A stretch of DNA of 64,000 nt, from positions 7,564,001 to 7,628,000 of the forward strand of contig NC_079490.1 in assembly GCF_020520425.1 (NCBI RefSeq), read 5' to 3'. This DNA comes from Spinacia oleracea. Lineage: Eukaryota; Streptophyta; Magnoliopsida; Caryophyllales; Amaranthaceae. Both the position numbers and the translations under genes were made by a program. This document shows, one piece after another, positions 20,552-32,870 of this stretch. The notes below the pieces were generated by a model. That model saw only the letters and a list, made by a program, of their open reading frames with translations. It made no database searches and was not told the origin of the DNA. The first letter of the stretch is position 1, and each line of letters begins with the position of its first letter.

Positions 20552-21927
20552 TGAAGGAAATAATGCCCTTGGTCCAAGTATGCATTCAATGTTAAGTATA
20601 ATAAATGCGGTTCAGTATTAATTAACAAGTTAATAATTCAGTGAGATCAAGTGAGCTGAATGCCTGACTAGAGGCCGCTTCAGTTCAAGTGGAATTAATT
20701 ATATTAATCCTCAGCTTACTCTTGACTGAACCCGTAGGGTCACACAAATAGTACGTAAACGGATCAAGTATTTAATGGCATTAAATACTCCATCTATGGA
20801 TATTCGGAATCGACGGATCTTGGTTTCAGTGGGAGCTGAGATCGTCACAGGCAAGAAATGAATACTCCGGAAACGATGATATTGCCGGAAACGGAAATAT
20901 GGATCGTATCGGAAATAGAAATATTATCCAAAGTCGTAGATGTTGCCGGAAACGGAAACATGGTACGTATCGGAAAATATTATCGGAAATGGAAATATTG
21001 CCGGAATCGGAAATATTGCCGGAAACGGAAATATTGTCAGAATCGGAAATATTATCGGAATCGGAAAATAATTCCGGAAATGGAAATATTAAATATTTGT
21101 TCGAAACGGAAATTGATTCCGGAGTCGGAAATATTAAATATTGTTCGTATCGGAAATGAATTCCGGAAACGGGAATTTAATCGGAAGCGTATCGTACGAA
21201 TAAAGATCGGACGAGCTTGCTAGACGCAAGGCCTAGCACGAAGCTAGGCCCAATGCCTAGCAAAGCCCGCACGCGACCAAAGCAAGCAAAGCCCAAACGC
21301 GAGAGCAAGGCCAGCAGGCGCGCGCCCCTCGTGGGCTGCGAGCACTTGCTGGGCCTGGGCTCAGCGCGCGCGCGCGCACGACGCCCCTCGTGGGCTGCTC
21401 CGCCTGCGTGAGTGTTTGTGCTTGCGTACGAAACCTTGATCGGTTAGGATTCGTATAAGATTGATTCCCTAAGTCTACTAGATAAATTAAGTGATTGAAT
21501 TTTAGATTAATTCAGATTCACTAAATCGTTTCCTAGTAGGATTCTAATATCCGATACCCATGCCCTATAAATAGGTGATCAATGCTCACAATTTATATAG
21601 AGTATTCAAGTATTCAAAGTGATTTTTGAGAGCAAAAATTCAGTCATACAATTGGCTACAATAGCCGAAAATTCTAAGTACCTTAAGGGCGATCCTAGTT
21701 GGTCAAGCTTAAGGCGGATCCGGACGTGCTGTGGACTATCTACGGAGGGACGACACTTGGAGTCCTAAAGACTTGTTCTTGTTCGGTTCGGGCGCAGCTA
21801 GGGAAGGCCCGCAACAAAGAGTATGCATCTAAACTATGCTAAATGATTATGTGTAAATAATATGCTTTCCTGGCTTTATGGTTTTTCCGCATGATTTATG
21901 AATTGTCATATGTATCATAACCTAACA
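20552..21927 (+). repeat. 5' LTR of the copia element
   Basis: 1,376 bp starting TGAAGGAAATAATG and ending CATAACCTAACA. It contains a block (about 20860-21190) of short degenerate tandem repeats around CGGAAATATTGCCGGAA, a GC-rich block (21220-21420), and a TATA-like box (CCTATAAATAGG, near 21564) that would set the transcript start. Confidence 0.95.
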
Positions 21928-24900
21928 GTGGTATCACGAGCCTCTTATTATTTTCATAATCTAAATTGCATGAACATGGTTAAATATTACAAATTTGCAA
22001 GAATTAAAAGGGGTGATTAATTTTCGTAATTGTTAATTAATTGCAAATTGCGTTTATTTAATTATACGTACGCAGTTTTTCGGCAGTTTCTTCGTTACTC
22101 ATCCAAATCGAGTGATTTTTGTGTCAATTCCGCATGTAAAAGGCATTCTAAAATTTTGACAAAATTAGTATTTTTCGGCCGAACCCAGAATTCTCAAATT
22201 CGAAGCCTAACTATGACTTTTCGGAGGTTTTAGTTTTTCGAATGCAAAATTTCGTAAATTTAAGATGTTAAATTAAATATTTGCGATTCTTGTTGATAAA
22301 TCTTGAATTTTTTATTGACCTACTGTATATGTTTAACAAGTTTGAATGCCTAGCCTTGTTAATTATGCAATCTAATTTGTAATTATGATTAATTTGTTGA
22401 AAATTGGAATAATTTAGAATTAATTTGATTTTCATAATTAGTTATAATTTAATTAGATACCTATGATTAAAAACCACCATAAAAATTGTAAATTTATGTT
22501 AAATTTTAAATTTTTATGACCTAGACTTGAATCCATGTTAATCGGAAATCAATTGAATAATAAATTTTCGATTTTCCGCCCTAAAATTATGAAATTAATA
22601 TTATTTATTAATTTGTCATTAATTTTGAATATAAATTTTAAATTTTATGCGATTCGCTCATATATCTTGCACGCACAAAGCAATGGACGCTACGTGTTAC
22701 CCTTAAGGGGTGTTGTATAGTGCGGGCATGTGACGACGAGCAAGGGAGCTCGTCGCCCATGCGGTATGAATGCAATGAGCAAGGCCATGGTGCAAGAGCA
22801 CAAGGCAGCATCCCTGCCTTGTGTCGTGGGCTGTGTGCAATGGGCGAATGGGTGAGGGCGAGAGCAAGGCACGAGCAGTCGCGTGTGGGCAGCAAGCGAG
22901 CTGCCCAACAGCGCGCACTGCCTCGCGCAAGCGTGCGGAGCCTCGCGCGTAGCGAGCGTAAGCTCGCGTGCCACGAGTGCTGCGCCAAGCATCAATCGCT
23001 CGCGCGCTGCGAGTGCTTGTTGTGCGTGCGACGAGCACTGCGCCCAGCGATGGCGTGCGAGTGCTTGTTGTGCGTGCGACGAGCGCTGCGCCCAGCGATG
23101 GCGTGCGAGTGCTTGTTGTGCGTGCCACGAGCGCTGCGCCCAGCGATGGCGTGCGAGTGATTGTTGCGACGTGCGACGAGCGCTGCGCCCAGCGATGGGC
23201 TGCGGCAGCATGCTCGTGCGTCGAGCTCTGGCGCGCGCAGCGAGCACCAACTCGCGTGATGCCTTGCGATGGTGAGCAGCAGCGATGCGACGCAGCGCAT
23301 GGGCTGCGCGCACATGGCCAGCGATGGCTGTGTGCGTGTGGCCCATGGGCGTGCGTTGCGTGGGATTGTTGCGTTGCGATTAGATCGTTTTCAAATTTTA
23401 ATTTGAAATTTTCAGTTTACGTAATTTTAATTAATTTTAAAATTAATAATTTAAATTATTTTCTTGGATTTTAATTTTGAATATTGTAATTATAATAAAT
23501 TTTATTTATTCTAATTATTTTACTAAAATTAAAATCATGAATTAATTTAAATACAACTGAAATTAAATTAAACTTTTTGGATTCAATTATAAATTTATAT
23601 GAGCTTTAAATTTTAATTAAATTTGTATGTTTCCGGTTAGACTAGAAATACATTTTTATGTTTAAAATTAGTAAAGCATATGAATTTATTGGTTTAAGTG
23701 GGAGCCCTTTTAGTCATATACTCTTGATTAGGTCTACAAATCCTTAAGGTTAAAACAACTTGATTAGAATTAATAAGGACTGAATAATTTGTAGATTATT
23801 GGTGCCCTTGATTAATTGCTGCAAATGTTTATGTGATGCATAATGTGTTTTACTAACCAGCTATGTGGGCCATTCATGATAATGAATGGGTGAATGGTAT
23901 ATATTGTATATGTACTGTTTTGCAGGTTATGAAGTGACTAGTATGGCCCAAATAGGATAGAAAATATGGTCTGCGTACCATTAATTTGAATGTAATTGGT
24001 CTAAAGTACCAAAGTTGTTTTTCAATTCAAATATGGTCTGCGTACCATCAAATAGTTGTAATTAGTTTTAATTATAGCTTATCCTATTTGAAGAAAATGG
24101 TGCCTCCCACGGAGATTTTCAAGACGGACTTTGAAGTTAAAGCTTCAAGATGAAGTCGGGCCATACTAGATCACATTTATCTTATGCATGCTTTAAGTTA
24201 TTTATTGCTTTAAATGTGTCTTAAATATGCATGAGATCAAAGCTTGATTATGTTGCATGATTAAGGATTTTAGTTCACTTAAAATCTAACCAACATAGTA
24301 AGAGCCTTAAGTTCCAAACTTAAAAATTGAGTTAAAAGGTGCCATGCCAAAATATACACTTGCTTGGATATCCTTTACATCAATCTAGTAATAGTTTTCG
24401 CTCAGCGAGGTGTTACTTATTGGTCCTAAAGGGGCAAGGTACACAAATAATTGTGAGTACATGTTAGTTTTGGTGAAACTCAACGATATAAGTAAGGAGT
24501 CCTTTTATGTCGTGGCAAAATCGATAGGTTTACCTAATAAGTTCTTAGACGTACCTATCAACCAAGAATAGTTTCTAGACTATTAGCAAATGGCTTTTGC
24601 TTACCTAAGATGTTTTAGGATTAAGTCGACAAACTGTGCTTAATTCTTCAATGATTTTAGGATCTTGGAATCATTTTATTCGCACCTGCCGGAACAATAA
24701 ATTCGAATAAAATGCTAATAACTTGTTTTAATTGCATGATTGCTTTAATTTTCAAGTTATTACTCATGATAAATGTTTAGACTTTGCATGCTTCAATGTA
24801 TGCTTTAATTATTGTTTTTAATTAAATATCTTGCACTGCAATAAAATCCTTTTAGAAAGGTAACAGTAAATTTCTTCGATTGGTAGTGAATCCAAGAACG

Positions 24901-27900
24901 ATTCACGGAAATGAGAGAAAATGAGCAATTTAAAATGTACGTTTCTTTTAGCGACTTTTATGGTTGTTTTCGAATATCAAAATCGAATGGCAAACCAATT
25001 GGTGCTTGTGAATTCAAAATACACTGTAGTTTTGAGATCATAAAGCATTGAGCTTAAACGCTCAGCTTTACCAATGGTTAACAACCTAATATCTTTTTCC
25101 ATTAAATTCTCGAATGAGCCTAGACCCTAGACATTCGAATAGATCGATGCTTAGAGAACTTTAGAAGCTTCTGGTAAGATCATCTAGTTGAAACAGAATA
25201 TTCAACATAAATGGAAAGAACCTTGTTGGAGTGACATTGGACATGTCTAACAAAATATAAAAGTCAACACTAGAGAATTCAATTCTTAAGGCTATAAGAA
25301 AGGGTACAAGAAATAGGAAAACAAAGGAACAGATGAAAGGAATTTACAATTCCGTTCCTACCTGTAAGTTTATGTTTAAAGAAAAGTGACCTAGCAATCA
25401 AACTTCCTTGGTATCATATACCGCTTGAGGTTCTTACTTCGGTAATAACTCAAACAATGGAAGCTAGGCTACACTAATGGCCTACAAGTGGGAAATGAAG
25501 CATGGCAATGCTACATTAGTTGTAGGGTCATCTAGTTTGTTTTAAGTCCTTTCAAAGGCTGGAACTTAATGGCTATTTTGTTCCATAATCAGCATACCTA
25601 AATTTCTGTTTTCAAACACAGAAAGACTCACATTCAAGAAAAACAAAAACAATGTTTGTTTGTTTATTTGAATGAAATGGTCAATTACGGGTTGAGTCAA
25701 TATGCTTGATTAAAACAAACAACTCTTTAACAATAAGAACTTTACTAGGTTCAAATCAACCCCTTGATTTGTGTTCCACTAATCTTTGGCATTGTTACTT
25801 AGACCATGTCAACAAGTTAACATTCAAAAGCTCTGTTTTGATGGACTTTTGAAAGTTGATTGATTTCTAGATCATTCAAGACAAGCTAGTCTTACTTGCT
25901 GAAAGTAACAAAAGATATGAACTATTGTTAGAACGCCTAGACAATAGAGTTCAAAGCTAAAGAAAGGTTTTATAACTTTATTATTTCACACAGATTTGAG
26001 TGAATACAGGTTTATTTACTCAATGTGATATAAGTTTGAATCTGTTTGGCTAGTTCAAAGATTCAGAAGTATAAATCCCACTTGGCAAGAAATCATAAAG
26101 ATCTAGGTTAGATCATGTTGATGATTACTTAAATATGATCATCAATGATTGTGTGTTGTAATTTCACAATCTAGGTCCATAAGATATGACATATCTTAGT
26201 TGGAATAATCAAAGTCAATTAGTACTTGATTCGATCAATGATGAATCATAAAGACTTTTCCTATAATTTCTAAAACAAAATGCTCAACTACCACCAAACT
26301 AAACCAAATTCGTCAAAGCTATTGAAAAGTAATTTCAGAATAACTTTTCATGAAATATATCTAGAGAGTTGCAAAACTCAGTGGGAGCTTAGTGTTTGTC
26401 ATTCGACAAACTAAGGCCCAAGTCTAAATATATGTTTCATTGTGATTTATTCAAATGAGACACAAGGGTATTGTTTCTACCACGAATTTTTGAGAACATA
26501 ATGTTTGTTTATAATGTCCTTTTGGAGATTCGTTTCCAAAATGACAAGTGGGAGAAAATAGACCTCGAAAGTCTTCGAGGCGAACAACAAACATAAACGG
26601 ACATTCCGGAGGCTTTTCGAAGTGCTTCAGAAAAACCGAACTTATTCTTTAAGGACTTTAGAAGTGGCTTTAAAGAATAGACATCTCTTAGAAGACTTTA
26701 CAAGTGCTTCAAAGAGAATAGAATATTCAAAGGACTCTCAAAGTGCCTGTTGATATTCTATTGTTTGATGTTCTATACCCAAGTAGGCATAGAGTTCAAG
26801 TCACTGGAACTATGAGATTCTTCTATTAGATAGTAAAGAAACATAGAGTTCTGGTCAATGAAACTATAAGATTCTTCTATTAGATAGTGAAGAAACCTAC
26901 AACTTGCAGTCAAACTATTATCATGTAGATTAATGAGTTTGTGACTTGTAAGAAAGCTATGACGAAACCCAGATTCCCTAAAATGGTTAGAGGCCATATA
27001 TAGACTCAAATGTTTTAAATGGTTAGAGGCCATAAAACGTACTCAATGTTTTGATGAAAAAATTGAAATTTTGTTGATTTGCAAGAATAGTTTCACACCT
27101 ATTGGTTGCAAAGGATAAAAACCATCAAACATGGAATTGTGTTCACACACAAAGCTAGATTAGTTGCTAAAGGTTACAAGAAAATTCATGGCATGGATTG
27201 TGTTGAAACCTCATGCATAATCGTAATGCTCAAGTCTATAATTCAAGCAATGATTGCATATTGGTACATATAGCAATTGGATGACAAAACGTATTCCTCA
27301 ATCAAATGTTGGAATAAACTATGTACATGGTATGTCATAGGATTTGTGGATCCAAATAAATGCTTGAAAAAGAAAGCTAGCTTATAGAATCTAAGTACAG
27401 ATTTAAGCAAGCAATTGGGAATCGAAATTGTATTTTAGTGAAGCTAATAAGTATTTTAGTTTCATAAAATGTACAGGATTCTTATGAACATATAAGAAGT
27501 TTAGTGGGAGTACGTGAAACTTAATTGGTCCTATGTGTATCACACATATCTCTCTATTGTGAAATAACATTAAAATGCTAATGACTTAGGTTTGAAATTA
27601 TTCATCAATGAAGGACCAAGGCGAAACTTAGTACATACTGGGTATTAAGATCTATTTACAAAGATCTTATGATATTGTTTAGTAATGGCATTTACTAAAT
27701 CAAACACGAAAGACTCCATTGGAGATATTCGATCCATATGAATAAATCTAAGTAATGAATGTTTGAACTATGTATAAGCATTTACTAAGTTAAACATCAA
27801 AGGATCTAAGTGAGATTCTTAACCTATATTATATATCAAAGAATTTAGCTGGATTCAGTATCTACTGAAATTGAATGAGCTAAAGTTACATGAATAGAAT

Positions 27901-29541
27901 TCAATTGGGAATTATTCTGCAAAAGAATTTATCATGTATATAATATAATATGAGGATCGCCAAAAATGTATCGTATGACTTTAGGCATGACGAACATATA
28001 CCAATCTCTATTGATCTAAGTGAAGATCAACTAGATTGAGATCAAGAATACTTATGGTACTTGAAAAGGTACATAGGAATAGTTCTTGATTCAAGGAAAT
28101 AAAGATATGCTAAATATTGATGCTACACGCATAAACACTGGCAAAGGATCAAGCAAGACCCTTTGGAGTTAACCATTGATAAGGACGAGCTATAGAGCAT
28201 CGTGTTTTGAAATGGCAACATGGATTGAAGACCATGAGTTGTTGCGTGGGAAATTAAAATAATAATTTCTATGTTCTAAGATACAGCTGGAAAGTATTCC
28301 ACATATTTGTGAACTGCTTGGATAAGCAAATCCAAACAAAGCATCACTAGCAACCTAAACAGTTGAAGTAAAAGTACTTATTGCCTAAGAAGCAATAAAA
28401 CAGAGTTGTTTATATTAATGAGTTCTTCATTGAACTTGGGTAGATCACATGTCTGCTGGCTTGATGGTTCTTCATTGAAAAAATGCGTAGAACCACTCTT
28501 GAAGCAAGAAAAGACTAGATCACAAAATAAACATACTCAAAAGATCTTATCATCTATCTCGAAGAACATTCGATGAAAAGGATATTAAGATTGGCAAAGC
28601 ATGATAACTAAACCTATGCAACAAGTGAGAAGCAACACTCACATTATAGCACTGGAAATCAAGCATAGCTTTGAATTCCATGAACTATTTTAAAGATGGG
28701 TTTGAGGCCCATGGTTCTAAAACAATGGGGTTGAACATTTATCATATATGAAATGTATTTTCATATTCCATTTAATCTTGGTTTAGTATTAAATGATGAG
28801 TCCCTTCAATTTGACAAAATATTCAAGATAGACTGTCAGGACCAGTCTTGTGACTAAGAAATGTCTATCAAGTGAACTTGAATGTCAAAAGTTGAAAATG
28901 GTCCCTAGTCGGAGTTTTCTATAATATTGGACGCATAGAAAACGTTAGACGACTAGAATGCAAGATGACTAGTAGTTCTGTTTCTTGAACTATGTGGACA
29001 TGGCAATGTCATAATCATTTGCATAGATACTTACTTTGGGAAGACTAGTATCGGACAAGACCTATGAAACTTTACTATAAGAGATGAAAATCTGTCATAA
29101 GTAAATTTCATTAAAATTATTAGACACTAAATCCTCAATACCTGAGTGATTTGAGATTACTTGTTTGAGAACTGGTTGCTTTGACGTTGACCAACCGTCG
29201 CACCGTAAAAGGAGGCTATAAAGGCAACGCTCAGGTAATCACCTATCAAACGAAGTCTAATCTCAAGATCGCAAGATTGGGATTGTCCTCCCATAAATCG
29301 GGATGAGATGCTTAAAAGTTGTACAAGGCCACTCGGAGAGCTAGAAACTGTGAAATGCATGGCCGTGCTCGGATGAATCATAGGCTATGATTATCTGTTT
29401 ATTTGATCAGTTGAACTCTGAAACCGAGGAACACCTCTGGACATAATAAGGATGACAACTCTTACCTAATGTTCAAGAGCAAGCATCGAGTGACAAAGGA
29501 ATTAGGAAATGCACACTTGTCCCTAAGGACAAGTGGGAGAC
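21928..29541 (+). other. Interior of the copia element: decayed gag-pol remnants
   Basis: 7.6 kb with no long reading frame that fits a retroelement protein. Traces of copia pol are recognisable near 25790 and 27100-27300. The rest is AT-rich apart from the GC-rich island at 22690-23370. This is a fossil interior between young LTRs. Confidence 0.75.
22990..23230. repeat. 48-bp GC-rich tandem repeat inside the copia element
   Basis: About four units of 48 bp, each containing GAGCGCTGCGCCCAGCGATG, within a GC-rich island (22690-23370) in otherwise AT-rich DNA. Because 48 is a multiple of three, several frames stay open by chance and give repetitive Arg/Cys/Ala-rich products that are not real proteins. 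Confidence 0.85.
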
Positions 29542-30915
29542 TGAAGGAAATAATGCCCTTGGTCCAAGTATGCATTCAATGTTAAGTCTAATAAATGCGG
29601 TTCAGTATTAATTAACAAGTTAATAATTCAGTGAGATCAAGTGAGCTGAATGCCTGACTAGAGGCCGCTTCAGTTCAAGTGGAATTAATTATATTAATCC
29701 TCAGCTTACTCTTGACTGAACCCGTAGGGTCACACAAATAGTACGTAAACGGATCAAGTATTTAATGGCATTAAATACTCCATCTATGGATATTCGGAAT
29801 CGACGGATCTTGGTTTCAGTGGGAGCTGAGATCGTCACAGGCAAGAAATGAATACTCCGGAAACGATGATATTGCCGGAAACGGAAATATGGATCGTATC
29901 GGAAATAGAAATATTATCCAAAGTCGTAGATGTTGCCGGAAACGGAAACATGGTACGTATCGGAAAATATTATCGGAAATGGAAATATTGCCGGAATCGG
30001 AAATATTGCCGGAAACGGAAATATTGTCAGAATCGGAAATATTATCGGAATCGGAAAATAATTCCGGAAACGGAAATATTAAATATTTGTTCGAAACGGA
30101 AATTGATTCCGGAGTCGGAAATATTAAATATTGTTCGTATCGGAAATGAATTCCGGAAACGGGAATTTAATCGGAAGCGTATCGTACGAATAAACATCGG
30201 ACGAGCTTGCTAGACGCAAGTCCTAACACGAAGCTAGGCCCAACGCCTAGCAAAGCCCGCGCGCGACCAAAGCAAGCAAAGCCCAAACGCGAGAGCAAGG
30301 CCAGCAGGCGCGCGCCCCTCGTGGGCTGCGAGCACTTGCTGGGCCTGGGCTCAGCGCGCGCGCGCACGGCGCCCCTAGTGGGCTGCTGCGGCTGCGTGAG
30401 TGTTTGTGCTTGCGTACGAAACCTTGATCGGTTAGGATTCGTATAAGATTGATTCCCTAAGTCTACTAGATAAATTAAGTGATTGAATTTTAGATTAATT
30501 CAGATTCACTAAATTGTTTCCTAGTAGGATTCTAATATCCGATACCCATGCCCTATAAATAGGTGATCAATGCTCACAATTTATATAGAGTATTCAAGTA
30601 TTCAAAGTGATTTTTGAGAGCAAAAATTCAGTCATACAATTGCCTACAATAGCCGAAAATTCTAAGTACCTTAAGGGCGATCCTAGTTGGTCAAGCTTAA
30701 GGCGGATCCGGACGTGCTGTGGACTATCTACGTAGGGACGACACTTGGAGTCCTAAAGACTTGTTCTTGTTCGGTTCGGGCGCAGCTAGGGAAGGCACGC
30801 AACAAAGAGTATGCATCTAAACTATGCTAAATGATTATGTGTAAATAATATGCTTTCCTGGCTTTATGGTTTTTCCGCATGATTTATGAATTGTCATATG
30901 TATCATAACCTAACA
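29542..30915 (+). repeat. 3' LTR of the copia element
   Basis: 1,374 bp, about 98.9% identical to 20552-21927 by eye, with the same repeat block (about 29850-30180), GC-rich block and TATA-like box. Confidence 0.95.
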
Positions 30916-31043
30916 GTTGGTATCAGAGCCAAGGCTCGACCTAAGCCCCGATTTACACAAGGAAGCAAGAGATGGAATCAATCAAAGAAAGACTAGCCTG
31001 ACTAGAAGGCAAGTCAGAGAGATGGACCCGTCTCGAGGAAGTT

Positions 31044-31874
31044 GTGATTGGCCAAGCCAAAGTTATAGAAAGACTCGAGAGTGCGGTCGATGAGCTCATG
31101 CAAGAGAAAGAAGCACTTCAGGAACAAATTAACTTTGTTCAGAAGCAAGCCAAAGATGCGCAAGATAAGTGCACGACCCTGATGCGCGCTGCAAGGATTG
31201 ACTCAGGTGGAGGTGGTACGATGAAGATCAAACCTCCAAATCCTCGAGACTACAGTGGTGCTAGAGACTCGAAGGAAGTTGATAACTTCCTCTTCGACAT
31301 GGAGCAGTATTTCAGAATTTGTCAACTTAGTGACAATCTAAAGGTGGATACCGCGACCATGCATTTGTCGGATGATGTGAAGCTGTGGTGGCGCACCAAA
31401 CACGCCGATATCGAAGAGGGGAAAATAAAGATAAACACCTGGGAAGAGTTCAAGAAGAAACTCAAAGATCAGTTCTATCCCGAGAACACCGAGTTTGTTG
31501 CAAGGATGAAGCTACAGGAGATCCGCCACAAGGGCTCCATACGCGACTATGTGAAGGAATACTCGGCCTGCATGTTGGACATCCGAGACATGAATGAGAA
31601 GGATCGGTTGTTTAACTTTGTTCACGGGCTACAAGAATGGGCGCAACGTAAATTATTGAGGGCGAAAGTTGACACTCTTTCGGTCGCCATGACTGTTGCG
31701 GAGCGATTAATGGACTACTTTGCACGGAGGGGACATCGCTCGGAAGAAGGCTTGGAGGGACCGATCCCAAGCTCACCCAAGAGTGCGAGAAGTGACTCAA
31801 GGGTGTCGTCCAGCTCAGTCGGAGGATTCAAGAAAGGAAATGGGGGAGGAAATTCACAGAATTCCTGGTCATAA
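31044..31874 (+). CDS. Gag-like frame of the short gypsy element
   Basis: 276 codons. A coiled-coil start (about residues 1-45) is followed by a retrotransposon gag core: NFLFDMEQYFRICQLSDN, then LWWRTKHADIEEGKIKINTW and FKKKLKDQFYPEN, the WW...F..FYP pattern of plant Ty3/gypsy gag. The C-terminal part is Ser/Gly-rich with no CCHC knuckle seen. This frame would form the particle shell. It looks open; a GAG start farther upstream cannot be excluded. Confidence 0.8.
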   Translation: MIGQAKVIERLESAVDELMQEKEALQEQINFVQKQAKDAQDKCTTLMRAARIDSGGGGTMKIKPPNPRDYSGARDSKEVDNFLFDMEQYFRICQLSDNLKVDTATMHLSDDVKLWWRTKHADIEEGKIKINTWEEFKKKLKDQFYPENTEFVARMKLQEIRHKGSIRDYVKEYSACMLDIRDMNEKDRLFNFVHGLQEWAQRKLLRAKVDTLSVAMTVAERLMDYFARRGHRSEEGLEGPIPSSPKSARSDSRVSSSSVGGFKKGNGGGNSQNSWS

Positions 31875-32012
31875 CCTTCCGTATTAACAAAGGAATCCAA
31901 GATCAGCACGCCCTCGGGAAACATCAGCAAACTTAACTATTTGCTATGTCGAGCCCCACACAAATGGTGGGAGTGCAAACACAAAGGGGAGATCGACAAC
32001 CTATAGAGGAAG

Positions 32013-32849
32013 TTGTCGGCCATGTCCATGGAGGAAACCTTAAAAGAGACAGAAGAAGAAGCATGCAATGAAGACGATGAGCCCCGCAGAATGAGTTTCG
32101 TCTACATGATGTATGCAATGGGGACAAAGGCCCCGAAGACAAGAGAGGAATCCACAAACATGATGTATGTGGATCTCGTGGTAAATGGGAGGAATCCTCG
32201 AGCCATGGTAGACACTGGCGCCTCTCACAACTTTGTGACCGAAGCAGAATCCCGAATATTGGGGTTAGTGCTCAAGAAAGGAGGCGGTAGCATGAAATTC
32301 GTCAACTCGAAAGCCAAGCTGATTCTCGGTGTGGCAGAACATGTGGAAGAAAAGTTGGGAAAGTGGGAAGGAAAAATGAACTTCACTACCGTCAACATGG
32401 ACGACTTCAACCTTGTACTCGGATTGGAGTTCCTCCGCACTAGCAATGTAGTTGTAATGCTTCACTTGAATTCTTTGCTTGTAGTAGGTGGACAAGCTTG
32501 TCTAGTTCGAAGTACAAGTACCCCCACAAAGACAAAAGAGAAGGGCCGATACCTTTCGGCAATGCGAGTGATGGAGCCACTCAGAAAGGCAACATCTCAG
32601 ATACCCCCTCGCATCAGAAACAAGAAACAAGATACAAGCTCAAGCCCAGCCGCTCCGAGCCAGAAACCAGAAACAAGGAAGACTTGGATTCACAAGATTC
32701 ATCAACCTATCAAAACACAACAAGATTCAAGAAGACTCCATCAACCGCCATCAATCAACGGCGCAGAGAAGACTATAGAGTTTAGAATAGGAGCTTTTTC
32801 TTTCATCTTTTGTAACTCTTGTAAGTCGACGAGGGCGTCGACAACTTAA
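32013..32849 (+). CDS. Retroviral-type aspartic protease-like frame of the short gypsy element
   Basis: 278 codons. The catalytic motif MVDTGASHNFV (about residues 67-77) marks a retropepsin-like fold, and VLGLEFL (about 135-141) fits the second conserved part. Reverse transcriptase, RNase H and integrase are absent between here and the 3' LTR; the last ~90 residues are Lys/Ser/Pro-rich and unlike pol. Confidence 0.75.
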   Translation: MSAMSMEETLKETEEEACNEDDEPRRMSFVYMMYAMGTKAPKTREESTNMMYVDLVVNGRNPRAMVDTGASHNFVTEAESRILGLVLKKGGGSMKFVNSKAKLILGVAEHVEEKLGKWEGKMNFTTVNMDDFNLVLGLEFLRTSNVVVMLHLNSLLVVGGQACLVRSTSTPTKTKEKGRYLSAMRVMEPLRKATSQIPPRIRNKKQDTSSSPAAPSQKPETRKTWIHKIHQPIKTQQDSRRLHQPPSINGAEKTIEFRIGAFSFIFCNSCKSTRASTT

Positions 32850-32870
32850 GTGGGGGAGGATGTTAGAATC

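Larger units (their letters stand above)
20552..30915 (+). mobile_element. Copia-type LTR element, 10.4 kb, nested in the gypsy element
   Basis: Two near-identical LTRs (20552-21927 and 29542-30915) with a 5-bp target duplication GTTGG (20547-20551 and 30916-30920). A primer site starts just after the 5' LTR (TGGTATCACGAGCC, close to the initiator-Met tRNA type) and a purine tract AAGTGGGAGA precedes the 3' LTR. Only decayed copia pol traces remain inside, in copia order: a pre-integrase-like trace near 25790 and an RT trace (KARLVAKGY) near 27150. The interior is broken in many places. The LTRs differ at about 15 of 1,375 positions by eye, so the insertion is young, roughly half a million to one million years with usual plant rates. 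Confidence 0.9.

Noticed and set aside
20237-20628. Frames in the gypsy LTR
   Set aside because: They lie wholly in the GC-rich part of the LTR and recur in its partner at 33109-33476 without conserved frame.
22690-23474. Long overlapping frames on both strands in the GC-rich island
   Set aside because: The 48-bp repeat unit is a multiple of three, so frames stay open by chance; the products are repetitive Arg/Cys/Ala strings.
29157-29381. 74-codon frame on - near the end of the copia interior
   Set aside because: Antisense chance frame in decayed retroelement DNA.
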